This document shows, one piece after another, positions 53,333-64,000 of a stretch of DNA of 64,000 nt. The stretch lies in contig NC_037643.1 in NCBI RefSeq assembly GCF_003254395.2, positions 9,010,963-9,074,962 on the forward strand, written 5' to 3'. The position numbers and the translations under genes are program-made. Positions within the stretch are counted from its first letter, which is position 1. Each line of letters starts with the position of its first letter. The notes beneath the pieces are model-generated. The model did no database searches. It saw only the letters and a list, made by a program, of their open reading frames with translations, and had not been told where the DNA came from. The stretch comes from Apis mellifera (taxonomy: Eukaryota > Arthropoda > Insecta > Hymenoptera > Apidae).

Positions 53333-54721
53333 GATTTTATTTTTTATATATATATATTTTTATATATATATATATATGTATGTGTATATATATATATATA
53401 TATTTATAATAGTTTTATAACTTTTAAGTATTATATTATTATATTATTTTCAGAAATATAAAAATTATTTTTTAAATTATATTTTTATATTTCTTTCTAA
53501 TTATATTATTTTCAGAAATATAAAAATTATTTTTTAAATTATATTTTTTTTTATAATTTGATCCATATTTAAATAATTTTAATAATTATTAAATTTTAGT
53601 TTCTTAGTCAGTCAATTATTAAATAAAAAAAAAAAAGTAATTTTGATTTTTTTAAATAATAATCATGACATAATTATAAATACTTACAGATGAAAAATGT
53701 TACTACTAACAAGATGTAACTAAGTTTAACCAATGATTTAATATTGAAATTATTATTAAAACTTTATTGTTATATTATTATTATATATATTATTATATAA
53801 TTAATATATACAATAAATATTATGTTAAATGTTATCATATAGTAAATGAAACATAAATTAAAAAATATCTATTATTTAAAAGAATAAATAAATTTTGAAT
53901 TTATATTATCTATTTTTAATCACATTACTCTTTAAGTACAATTTCAAATAAATAAGATAAGAAAATAAAACTACATTATATATAATATAATGGTATAAAA
54001 AATTACATTTCTTAAATAGCACATTCATTAAAACATTAAATAAATTTATATTTATAAAAAAGTCATTTCTTTGAATTTTTCTTATATATAAGGAAAAAAA
54101 GAATTTAAGAACAATATATGGAAAATAATTATAATTCAATTTCAACTATTTAAAAATAAAATCATTTTTGTAATAAATATATAAATAAATTTTTGTAATA
54201 AATATACCAAAATTTATAATATATATGATTTTTTTTTAATCCAAAATGTCAAACAGAGTATAAAAGGTTAGAATAGAAAGTTACTTGATTTTTATTTTTT
54301 TTTTAAGTTGAAATAATAGAAAATAATTAAATGCTCACATGTCCCAAAAAATCGATGTAAACCTCTATATGTTTCCTTTTGTTCTTCAATATTATTAGAT
54401 ATTATAATAGGTTCCTTTTTTATTATTCTTTTTCGATTATGAGAACGTAAAAATTTATGTCTTTTTCGCTTAGTAATCTCCTGCTTTTGTTTAATTATTT
54501 CTCCTCTTTGTAATTTTTCTATTTCTTCAGCTTTTCGTAATTCAACATTAATTTTTGTAGGATATCTTCTGTGATGTGATTATATTACATATAAATCATT
54601 AATCATTATCAATTATAAAAATCATTATAACTTACTTTTTTCTCTCCATTATCCATTTTTCAATGTCTTCTGGAATTGACATATTGTTAATTTTATAATA
54701 TAAATTACTATTACGTTGCAT
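52670..54721 (-). CDS. NUFIP1 core-domain protein lacking its zinc fingers
   Basis: NUFIP1 helps assemble box C/D snoRNPs (with 15.5K/SNU13 and R2TP). Exons (minus strand): 54721-54636, 54568-54339, 53277-53095 and 52986-52670, giving 271 aa with phases 2, 1, 1. The conserved PEP-type core is plain: NMSIPEDIEKWIMERKKRYPT followed by NVELRKAEEIEKLQRGE and a basic KRKRHKFLRSHNRKR segment (likely nuclear or nucleolar targeting). The rest is acidic or polar. In the family a C2H2 finger region precedes this core. Here the ATG sits exactly where the second finger should end (upstream bases still read EKYIT before MQ), and a decayed finger exon lies 220 bp upstream. This is either a shortened but intact gene or the 3' half of a broken one. 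An optional 18-base in-phase microexon (53686-53703) is possible but unproven. Confidence 0.75.
53285..53405. repeat. Compound TA/TG microsatellite
   Basis: Two long TA runs (about 53295-53329 and 53346-53403) with a short TATG interruption, in an intron of the NUFIP1-like gene immediately 5' (minus strand) of exon 3. Confidence 0.9.
53439..53550. repeat. Tandem duplication, 62-bp period
   Basis: A segment starting TTATATTATTTTCAGAAATA occurs at 53439 and again at 53501, with about 50 bases nearly identical. This is a recent local duplication in the intron. Confidence 0.85.
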
Positions 54722-54791
54722 GGTAATATATTTTTCAATGAATGAAAAAAGAAAGTATAATTACAAGTATAGCTGCATCTACGTGAAGATG

Positions 54792-54844
54792 GCTAATAGA
54801 ATAGTAGAGGGGAGGAAAATTACTCCCCTCCTTTGGTTATTAGC
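54792..54844. repeat. Nested inverted repeat (hairpin)
   Basis: Inner arms GAGGGGAG (54807-54814) and CTCCCCTC (54823-54830) with an 8-base loop; outer arms GCTAATA (54792-54798) and TATTAGC (54838-54844). It stands out as a G/C block in A+T DNA, in the gap between the decayed zinc-finger exon and the NUFIP1 core start. It may be the remnant of an inserted element. Confidence 0.7.
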
Positions 54845-54942
54845 AATGCTATAAGATCTTATTTATATATATGAAACTTTCGACCAATACGCATGCCTAT
54901 TTTTATAATTGTTGGATCTATCAGAAATAGCCAATCAATTGT

Positions 54943-55158
54943 CTATGTTATTTTGCTAGCTGTCTTCTCATAAATGCAAGTATTCTTATATCCATCAATA
55001 CCATAGAGTTCATGTTCCTTCTCATGTTTAGAAAGAGTATCTTCTGATGAAAAATCTTTATCACCTATTTCATAATAAAATGACTCATCATCCTTTGAAC
55101 TGGAGTAATTTTCATTTCTTTGATCATATGATTCTTCACTATTTGGATAGAGATGAGC
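54943..55158 (-). pseudogene. Decayed NUFIP1 zinc-finger exon
   Basis: After a good acceptor (TTTTTAG) the frame runs 71 codons to TAG. The text around FYYEIGDKDFSSEDTLSKHE fits the C2H2 spacing C-x2-C-x3-F-x5-L-x2-H-x3-H exactly, but the two Cys positions hold Tyr (TAT) and Gly (GGT). The second unit, LYGIDGYKNTC, fits the NUFIP1-type C-x4-C start, again with both Cys replaced by Tyr (TAT). TGT to TAT or GGT are single-base changes. The frame ends in a stop where the finger's first His would follow. The acceptor phase (0) equals the donor phase of the proline-rich gene's second exon (58887), so this exon once may have joined the two neighbouring genes. An N-terminal acidic/Ser stretch precedes the finger. 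Confidence 0.65.
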
Positions 55159-57314
55159 CTAAAAATAGTTACTTCAAATATTTTTTATACATTATTCACA
55201 TTCAAATTTAATGTAAAAATACTTCTTGAGGTATTGAGATTATGCAAATATTGAGGTATAATTATTAATGAAGAATATTAATGAAAAATATTATTGAAGA
55301 ATATTTAAGATTTCATTTTTTTTTTTAATATAAATCTTTATATTAATTTTATTATTTCATAATTTTTTGTTTGATATTATATAATACATGAAACATTTAT
55401 TTTAAATAATTTTTTTATAAAAATTACTTCTTTTGTTTTTAATATTATAATTTTAAAATATAAATAATTTGAACAACTTAAATATGAAATCATATATAGA
55501 ATAGATTTTCACAAAAATTAATAAATAATAAATTATTTATAATAAACAATATAAATTATTTATTAATTAAAATTTCTATCTTCAATATCATATTTGTTTT
55601 GATATTAAAATATTAAAAAGAAATTATTATAATGACAATAAATTGTCATTATATTGTAATACAATAAAATTGTAAATATAATAAATTAAAAATAATAGAA
55701 GTATTTTTTTACAATTATTAAACAAAATTAATGCTTGATGTACATATATTGTATATATGCAAATAAAAATAAAAATGTATTTATAAATAGAAATTACTCT
55801 TATGTTGTCATAAATAATTGCTTATTCATTATCATTTTAAAATCTTTTCCAGGGTATTCAGAAATCCATTTATTAAGATTATGCAAATATTATTAATTGC
55901 ATATTTTTTATCCATATCTTAAATAATATAATAATGTAGATTAAATTTTTATAAATAATAGTAATTTTATAAATAATTTATATAAGAAAACATTTTATAA
56001 TCATCATGATATATTGTATATATATAAAATTTATGAAATTGGAAAATTTCAATACAATTTTAAAATAAAAAAATTAAATTGACAACATAAAAAAATTTTA
56101 AATATTTACTATAAATATATAAATATATAATATATATAATATTACAAATATTTGCCATAAATATATATATTATAAATATATATTTATAGTAAATATTTAT
56201 ATATATATAATAATTCTTGCTTTAAATTATTTTGAAAAATAAAAACAAATCTAATATTATAAGTCTGATAAATTTACTTATACGATATTAATGAAGAAGA
56301 TTATAAATATTTTTATTTTTATACAACAGTATAAAACATATATAATTAATAAAAATTTTAGGAGAACAATACTTTCATTTGATACAAACATTCTACAAAG
56401 ATCATTTTCATATTTCAGAACGATTATTCAACGCATATAAGAATTTTTTTTTTAGTGGTTTATAAAGTAATTGGGGACACCAGATTTAGAACTTATAGAA
56501 ATACGATTTATTCTTACAATATGTATCTTAATTACAAATTTATTTTATTCTGAATTTATATTTCATGGAAGTCATGTATTATTGAAATTAATAAAATGTA
56601 CTCTCAATATTATGACACATAATAATAAACAAGTTACAAAAATTATTATATTTCAATACAGAGCCACAAGCTATGTAGAAAATATTGAATTTTTGCTTTA
56701 TTAAGTAGAATACATATTTTAATAAATATATCAGAACATTTTTTAATAATTTCATGAAATTTTCTATTAAGAATAGCTCGCAGCACTGTATATTCTGGCC
56801 AAAGAGCAATTAAAGAGCTTTAATAACAAAATTAACAAACGCCAGATTTTTGTATAAATTTTATGAAAAGAAGTTATAGAAGTTATAGTATCTTTAACAT
56901 GAAAATATATAAGAAATATACAAAATTTTACATTTATAAGCATATATTAATGAATTATAAGAGAAAAAAAATAATTCAGTTTTGTATAAGTATTACTGAA
57001 AAATGAAAGAGAATATCTGTTATTCAATTATTATTCAATTATTCAATAATATTAAACTCTATTTTCTCAAAATAATTATTGTGATAATCTAGCAGCATGC
57101 ACTTATGATATAAATGCTAAAGAAAATTATATTGCAAAGAAATGATATTTTACAAATGACAAAAGAACGGTTAATACAAATTTTGTAATTAAAAATGATA
57201 CAAATATTTCGATTTTGCAATATACTACACGTTAAAAGAAGAAGGAATTAAATCGTTCTGAAGTTTGAAAACAGAATACTTGTGTAATTCTTTATAGGAG
57301 GAGTAGCCTGAAGC
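55159..57314. other. A+T-rich DNA between the two NUFIP1-like parts
   Basis: No supported exon. A minus-strand stretch at about 55830-55890 reads HNLNKWISEYPGKDF in one frame, and 56690-56830 stays open for about 60 codons on the minus strand without recognisable similarity. Both may be chance or decayed coding sequence. The motif GATTATGCAAATATT occurs at 55239 and 55877. Confidence 0.4.
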
Positions 57315-60029
57315 TTAAGACTGTGCTTGTTCGCTGGAAGGCTGCATCTCCTCCGTTAGCTCCATTTGCTCTGATTGCTCAGTCGCATTCTCAGTTTTCT
57401 GAACACCCTCGGATTCGATCGTATTCTTATCATCTGTTTTTTGAGCACCCTATAATCAAAGTAATTTATCAACTACGACAGGAATGCAATAAAATTAATT
57501 ACATAATGCCAATTAAATGTGGTGCAAATAATGCTTATTTTGAATATAAATAATTTAGTAAGATCATTGCCAAAATTAAAAATTTATTATTAAATAAATA
57601 TATATAATTCAAAAATATATTAATTTAAATAATAATTAATCTTTTTAATATGATAAATATAATATATGATAATATATTAATTAAATGAAGTATTATAATT
57701 ATAATCAAATTTATAAACTATTCAAATATCATAAAAAAATATTTATACTTATCTCTTATATTTCTACATAAGATAAGACATATATAAGACAAAGAAAGAA
57801 TTCTGTAATTTTTTTCTTTATAAATTATAATAACTTATAAATGATAAATGATACTTTTTTGTACTATATAAATTATTTTATACAAATAAATTAAATATAT
57901 AACTGAAATCATCTCACATAAATTAATCAATTTTTTAATATATTTATTATTATTAATATATTTTAATTTATTAATATTTTTAAATCTTAAATTATTCTGA
58001 TACTTACTGTAAATTGCTAAAAGAAATAAAATAGAATTTTATTTCATCTATGATATATAAAATACAATCTTTAATTATTACCTTAATGTACATAAATAAA
58101 AAGAAAAAAATTATTATATATTTATATAATATATATAATATATTATATAAATATATAAATATATAATATATAAATTATTATATTATTATATTTTATATAA
58201 GCATATAAAATTATTTTTTATTTATTTCTATAATGAAAAATCTTTCATTTTTCCATCTTAATTAAATATAGTATTTTCTTTATAATTAAATATAATTTAC
58301 ATATTAAAATATGTAAAAAGATTAGTATATTACATATTACATACAATTCATATAATAATTATTAACAATTCTAAAAATAAAATGTTTAATAAAACAATTT
58401 TGAATTACATAAAAATATATTGTATAACTTTTATATAAATAAACTAAATAACTAAATAATTATATACTTAATTATAATATAATATCATATAATGAATATT
58501 ATATTGAATATTAAAAAAGATTGTTCACAAAATATTAAATTATAAATAAATAAAATATTAATTTTAAATTATTATAAAGGAAAAAAATTATATTAATTAA
58601 CATGAATTATAATTTTTTTCATTTACGTAATTAAATATTATGTATTGAATTACATAAAATATGCTTTTTAAATAATTTATATATGATATATTTAAAAATA
58701 TATAAATATATATATATTTAATTATTATAATCAGAAAAATATATTATATATAATTATCATAATCAGAAAAAAGTATAAGTAAAAAATTTAATAATAAAAT
58801 ATTTTTGTTTTATATCTACTTATATCAAATTCATATATACAAAAGGTATATACAAGTATATGTACAAAAATTAAATGAAAAGATACCTGTTCAGGATGTT
58901 TTGCAAGATAATCATTTTTAGCATCTCTGATCATCCTTGTCACTTTATTCCTTAAATCCTTAAATTCTTCCCATTCTTTTGCATCTTTATTCTTTTTTGC
59001 TTTAGCATATAGCTTATTTTTTTTTTGTATTTCACTTCGGATTTCATCAGTCATCCATGGCTTTTTTAGTTCTAATTCCTAAATGATTGTAATATTTTTT
59101 TATAAGAATTTAAATAATATCTTTAAACTTGTTATTTGTAATTTTGTTTTCATACTAAGATATTATATGTATATAATTTAATAAATTATTTTTCATTGTC
59201 AATAAATATAATAAATCTGATTAGAGTTCTCTTCCATATATTTCATAGTAGTTATTAACTAAAATTTAAAAGTTAAAAATTAACTAATTTTAATTTGACT
59301 CATATATTTATTTTAAATATTGTATTTCAAAGACAAATACATTTAAATACAAAAGAAAAATTCAAGCAAATTAAAAGTAGATAATTTAAATAGATAATAA
59401 TTATTTGTTTGGTAAATAATTATTAATTAAGATATAAATAAATTATATCTGAATAAAAAAATAATTAAATAAATAAATTTATTGATTATATTTCCATTGT
59501 CATGCAATTATTATTTAACATAATTATTCTAATAAAACAATAGAATTATTATCCAAGTTGCATTTTATAAATATTAAAAAGTTAATAAAATATTACTTAC
59601 TTCAAGTTTACTAACTTTTTTTGCATTATTCATTGCTTTTCCTTTAACATTGCCATTTCTTATAGAAAATCTTGGTCTCATATGAGATAAAATTTGAGGT
59701 GGTAATGCTCTTCTATGCCAAGGCCTCATTAATGGTCCTCTAGGTCCAACACCTCTTAAGCCCATTGGTGGAACCATTGGAGCCATAGCTCTAACTCGTG
59801 GACCAAATAATGGCATCGGTCCACTTGGTCGATTTACTCCACCTGGTCGCGGTGGCGGTGGTAATCTTTGTCGCATTGGTCCAAAAACTGGATTCATCGG
59901 AGGTGGTGGCATTCTTGGAGGTAAACCAGGAGGTGGTAATCTACCACCAAATCTCGGAGGTGGTGGAGGCCGCACACCAGTAGGTGGAACTCTTGGCCCT
60001 AACAAGGGTCCTCGGTTTAACGGACTCAT
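57315..60029 (-). CDS. Proline-rich protein with KPW-helical segment, possible NUFIP1 N-terminal half
   Basis: Exons (minus strand): 60029-59601, 59078-58887 and 57449-57315 (TAA), giving 251 aa with all junctions phase 0. Residues 1-115 are Pro/Arg/Gly/Met rich with PPPPPRFGGRLPPPGLPPR-type runs (an RNA-binding or splicing-factor-like low-complexity region). Residues 144-207 are a charged helical module beginning ELELKKPWMTDEIRSEIQ and containing WEEFKDLRNKVTRMIRDAK. The last 44 residues are polar (Gln/Glu/Ser) and end in QAQS. NUFIP1 proteins have a proline-rich N-terminus, and the second exon's donor phase would also fit the decayed finger exon at 55158, so this may be the 5' part of an ancestral NUFIP1 gene now ending in its own last exon. 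Equally it may be an independent gene. I do not recognise the KPW module as a named domain. Confidence 0.75.
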
Positions 60030-61340
60030 GTTATTTTCGATGCAAATCTTCTAAAATCACTTTTACGATATTAAGTAGTAAACGATCAGTATTTCGTTAA
60101 ATGCAAAGCCTTATTTATGAGGTTAAAACTTTAACTTTATACACTGTTTATACGCGAAATATGGAATATATGCTCAAATTATGTATTTTTTAATTTTATC
60201 GTATTGAACTTTTATTTGAAACCAATTACGGAATTAATAATTGTTGCAAATATTGTAAAAACATTACGAACTTGTAAGCAAATAAACTTTTTACCTTGCA
60301 AATAGTAATCAGCACCGAAAAGCTTGATCTCAATAGTCATGAACAACAAACTTTAAGTTATACAAACGAGTTTATAATTTCAATATTAAACTAAATATTA
60401 AAAGGAAAAATTATATAGAAAGAATATATATATACATTATATACTTTATATAATATTGTATTATATAATAAAAAGTATTTTTCTAACTATTAAATAATTC
60501 TAAATTTATTTATTATTATTATTTTTAATTTAAAAAATTTTTTAAATGTAATTCATAATATTTTTAACATCAATATTTATTTTTTACAAATTATTTATAA
60601 TTTATATTATTAAATTTAGAAAAAAAAATGAAAAATAAAAATATAATTTATTTAATTATTATATATAGTATTTTTATGATTTTCATTTTTTATTTATTTG
60701 AATAAATTTTTTTAATGTTTTCCTTTTCTTATCAATTTTTTAATCAATTGTCATTTATAAAAAAAATTAATTAAATAAAAAGATATATTATTTTTTTAAA
60801 TAATATAATCATATATTCAAATTTAATTTATTAAATTATAGTTTTTAAATTTATTTAATTATATATATTTAAGATAATTATATTATATAATGAAATACTT
60901 AAAAATAATTTCTAATTTTATTAAAAAAATATAAAACAAATTTTTATGTTTAAAAAATATATAATTTTTAAACAAATAATATTTTTTATTGTATATGCAC
61001 CTATATTTAAGGATAATTTTAAGAAAGTAAGTTAATATATTATCTATCTGATTGGTCTATTTCCGATATATAAGACATATTCTTTTCTCATTGGTCTATT
61101 TGAGCAACGCTTTTAACGTATCGCCAGCTGTTAAAGTTACGTTTGTTTGAAATCAAACGGCAACTGAAGTTTGTTGAGTTGCTTGGAGCTTCGAAATTTG
61201 TCTGCCATGTATGGGTGGTAAATATATTTCGTTGTAATAAGGAAAAGGCATGCATAGTGATTAAAAATTAATAATAATTTGAAAAAAAAGAAGAATTCGT
61301 TTATATATAAAAAAACTGGCAGAAAATTTTTAACTAAATA
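60030..61340. promoter_or_regulatory. Divergent intergenic region between the proline-rich gene and cyclin A
   Basis: 1.3 kb between head-to-head start codons, very A+T rich in the middle. The part just before cyclin A (61040-61200) is less A+T rich and includes two copies of TTGGTCTATTT (61041 and 61090), 49 bp apart, flanked by similar bases. This is plausible as promoter elements of a cell-cycle gene. TTTGAAATC is present near 61147, but a full CDE/CHR site cannot be claimed. Confidence 0.4.
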
Positions 61341-63213
61341 ATGGCCACGATTCGAGTACATGAGGATCAAGAAAATCGTATTTCCGATGTTCGTCGCGGC
61401 AAAGAAAATATTAATGTGCCCCTTCAAAATCAAACATTGCAACCAACGAAACGTGCAGTTCTAGGTGTTCTTCATAATAATTGTAATCGTAATACAAAAT
61501 CAGTATGTATAGATTTTTTATTTTTTCTCCCGCGTTTCTGTAGTCTAAAAAATTTAATGTTATTTTTATTATATATAATAAATAACCATAAAAAATAAAA
61601 TTTTTAAATTTATATATTTTTTTAATGATTAATTAATTTATTTTGTTTCTTGTAGGAAATATACAAGGATGAAAAATACCAAAAAACGAAAGCAGTTATA
61701 CCCACACATTTTGAAGCTTTCAAAATTTATGAAGAAAAAAAAGAAGAAGTTATATTTAAAATCTATGAAGATAAGTTAGAAGAAGAAACTTCTGTTGCCC
61801 TTAGAGATACAAAAGATAAAAAAGAAATGAGAGAAAAGGAAAATATTACATTTGAAAGAGAAAAGCCAAGGTTAGAAGTAAATCCTATAAATGTCTCAAA
61901 TTTACCAACATTTTATAATGCCATTCAAGATATAAATCAAAAGAAGGAAAATGAAATAACTTTTTCACAAGGCAGTCCAATGTCTTTAGAAAAATCTATT
62001 TCTTATTTGTCTTCCTCAAAGAAAAATCATCAAAAAAGAAGAAAATCTATTAAAGAAATGAGAATGAATTTTTTTGATGTAGATGAATATAGAGCTGATA
62101 TATATAATTATTTACGTGTTGCAGAAGTATGTATTTATTTAAAATTTTTTTTTAAATTAAAATAATATTAATATAGTTTTAAAAAAATATTTTATTTTAG
62201 ACACATCATAGACCAAAACCAGGATATATGAAGAAACAATCTGATATAACATATTCAATGAGGTCAATATTAGTGGATTGGCTTGTAGAAGTTGCTGAAG
62301 AATATAGATTACAAACCGAAACACTCTATTTAGCTGTTTCATATATAGATCGCTTTCTATCATACATGAGTGTTGTAAAATCAAAATTACAACTTGTAGG
62401 CACAGCAGCTATGTTCATTGCTGCGTAAGTTTTTTTAATATATATTTAATTAATTATTATTACAAAGTTATTATAATATAAATATAATATAATATAATAT
62501 AATAATAAAACCATTGATTGAAATCTTAATAATTTAGAAAATATGAGGAAATTTATCCACCTGAAGTAGGTGAATTTGTATATATCACAGATGATACATA
62601 TCCAAAAAAACATGTGTTACGTATGGAACATTTAATATTAAGGGTTCTCTCTTTTGATCTAACTGTTCCAACACCACTTACCTTTCTTATGGAATTCTGT
62701 ATTAGTAATAATCTTTCTGAAAAAATTAAATTTTTAGCAATGGTAAGTATATAATATTTTTTTTTTAAATAATAATATAATATATTAATTTTCATAAAAA
62801 ATTTTATAGTATCTCTGTGAACTATCAATGCTTGAGGGAGATCCATATCTTCAATTCTTACCTAGTCATTTAGCTGCATCTGCAATAGCACTTGCACGAC
62901 ATACATTATTAGAAGAAATGTGGCCACATGAATTAGAATTATCAACAGCATATAGTTTAAAGGATCTCAAAGAATGTATTTTGTGTTTAAATAAAACTTT
63001 CTATAATGCATTAAATATTCGACAACAAGCTATACAAGAAAAATATAAAAGCAGCAAGTAAGTTCAAAAATTAATGTTTAAATTTATTTTTTTTTTATAT
63101 TTTATTGAGTCTCAAATATATTCTTATTTAGATATGGACATGTAGCATTATTATTACCACGACGTATTGATAATGTAACATTGACTTCTGAAGATGAAGA
63201 GGAGCATGCCTAG
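61341..63213 (+). CDS. CycA: Cyclin A
   Basis: A-type cyclin that activates Cdk1/Cdk2 in S and G2/M. Exons: 61341-61502, 61656-62126, 62201-62424, 62538-62742, 62810-63057 and 63132-63213 (TAG), giving 463 aa with phases 0, 0, 2, 0, 2. The N-terminus carries degradation signals for the APC/C: KEN (21-23) and a D-box RAVLGVLHN (38-46). Residues 55-195 are a poorly conserved, Lys/Glu-rich linker. The cyclin box starts near 203 with ADIYNYLR and continues with MRSILVDWLVEV (231-242, the MRAIL-type Cdk/substrate docking motif), YLAVSYIDRFLS, and LQLVGTAAMFIAAKYEEIYPP. The second cyclin fold holds DLTVPTPLTFL and FLPSHLAASAIALARH. The C-terminus ends SEDEEEHA. It is complete and of ordinary length for an insect cyclin A. 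Confidence 0.97.
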
Positions 63214-64000
63214 TATTCAACAGGCATTGCGCAAAAATAAAAATATCTAAAAATTTATGTTTGGAGATAACGAACCTCCCACTATAAATCCCATGTTTTG
63301 TAAGACAAGGAGGGGATTAGGGCAAGACTGAGCTATTGTTTCACAAATGAAATGTACGAGTAATTTCTATTTGCATATATAGTCACTATGTTTAGCTTAA
63401 GCAAACATATTGGCTTTATTTTTCATATTCCACTACTACCTATACTTATTATAGGTTGTAGATAAATTTTAATAACTGTTTTTAGAGCTCCATCATTATA
63501 TTAACGAATGAAGCTCTAAATTATGTTATTTAGGAATTGTATTTTTATATGCATTTTTTAGATGATTGTTAACAGAACACTTGCTCTATATATATGATGC
63601 CTAAATTTTGTTGCCAGTGATCTGTCATAAAATAATAGAAAGTGTAAGAATAATAACTGTATTTATTATTGACATTGTATTAAAAATATACATCATTATG
63701 ATGGAAATATTTCTATGTATTAAAATAATTACAACATTTATCTATTTTACAATTCTTGCATAGCTATTTATTTACATATTTTTTATACATATAAAATTAA
63801 CAATTTTTATAAATGATTTAACTAAAAATAATTTTTTTAGTTACTTTACTTATTTTTTATTTACTTATTTATAAAAAATAGTATTTGTATATACATTTCA
63901 TAGATCATGCTATTTAAAAAAAATTTTTTTACGAATATTTAGATTTTATATTTAAATATTAAATTTTTATTTTAAAACTAATTAGATTTGTATAGAATAT
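63214..64000 (+). other. Cyclin A 3' UTR and downstream DNA
   Basis: AATAAA occurs at about 63236, very near the stop, but the sequence stays less A+T rich to about 63660, suggesting a longer UTR. An imperfect hairpin lies at about 63482-63522 (TTTAGAGCTCCAT against AATGAAGCTCTAAA). Beyond 63700 the DNA is A+T rich with no gene. Confidence 0.45.

Noticed and set aside
56471..56809. Open frames on both strands in A+T DNA
   Set aside because: Hydrophobic, Ile/Leu/Phe/Tyr-rich translations typical of random A+T sequence. No splice or family support, though remnants of a decayed exon cannot be excluded.
1..64000. tRNA genes, CRISPR arrays, intact transposases or retrovirus-like genes
   Set aside because: Looked for box A/B tRNA motifs, regularly spaced repeats, and DDE or reverse-transcriptase motifs; none were found. 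AT microsatellites account for the regular repeats.

Overview
The window looks like nuclear DNA from an insect, most likely a bee (Apis-like Hymenoptera). It is very A+T rich, with many AT microsatellites and poly-A/T runs, short GT-AG introns in housekeeping genes and very long introns in others, and scattered CpG-rich patches near gene starts. The species is inferred from composition and protein character. No search was run. No rRNA, tRNA, CRISPR, complete transposon or viral gene was recognised.

Layout: (1) 1-4035, no gene recognised. (2) 4044-18672 (+), ST13/HIP, the Hsc70-interacting co-chaperone. Its third intron is about 13 kb and holds a whole gene on the opposite strand, a sarcalumenin-type GTPase with a long acidic domain (6316-13929, -). 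(3) 21256-40966 (-), an otopetrin proton channel with several candidate first exons and an unusual 3' end: the main frame stops at TGA followed by C, then continues in frame through a possible intron into a His-rich 3' exon. (4) 42614-63213, a dense housekeeping block: ZMAT2/Snu23 (-), a divergent adenosine kinase (-), NAT10 (+), a NUFIP1-like gene (-), a proline-rich gene (-) and cyclin A (+).

All exon structures were worked out by hand and checked for splice-site consensus and intron phase. The frame closes for ST13 (378 aa), sarcalumenin (884 aa), otopetrin (1008 aa with the long first exon), ZMAT2 (197 aa), adenosine kinase (370 aa), NAT10 (1010 aa), NUFIP1 core (271 aa), the proline-rich gene (251 aa) and cyclin A (463 aa).

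Functional themes: calcium and proton handling in the first half (sarcalumenin, otopetrin); RNA and ribosome biogenesis plus cell cycle in the second (ZMAT2 in the spliceosome, NAT10 on rRNA/tRNA, NUFIP1 in box C/D snoRNP assembly, cyclin A). ADK and NAT10 are head to head with 823 bp between start codons. NAT10 and NUFIP1 are tail to tail with 211 bp between stops.

Most worth a second look: a NUFIP1 locus that appears split in two, its zinc-finger exon having lost every visible cysteine ligand; candidate stop-codon readthrough in the otopetrin; an adenosine kinase whose normally invariant DTxGAGD motif reads DTIDTDD; and the sarcalumenin gene nested in the ST13 intron.
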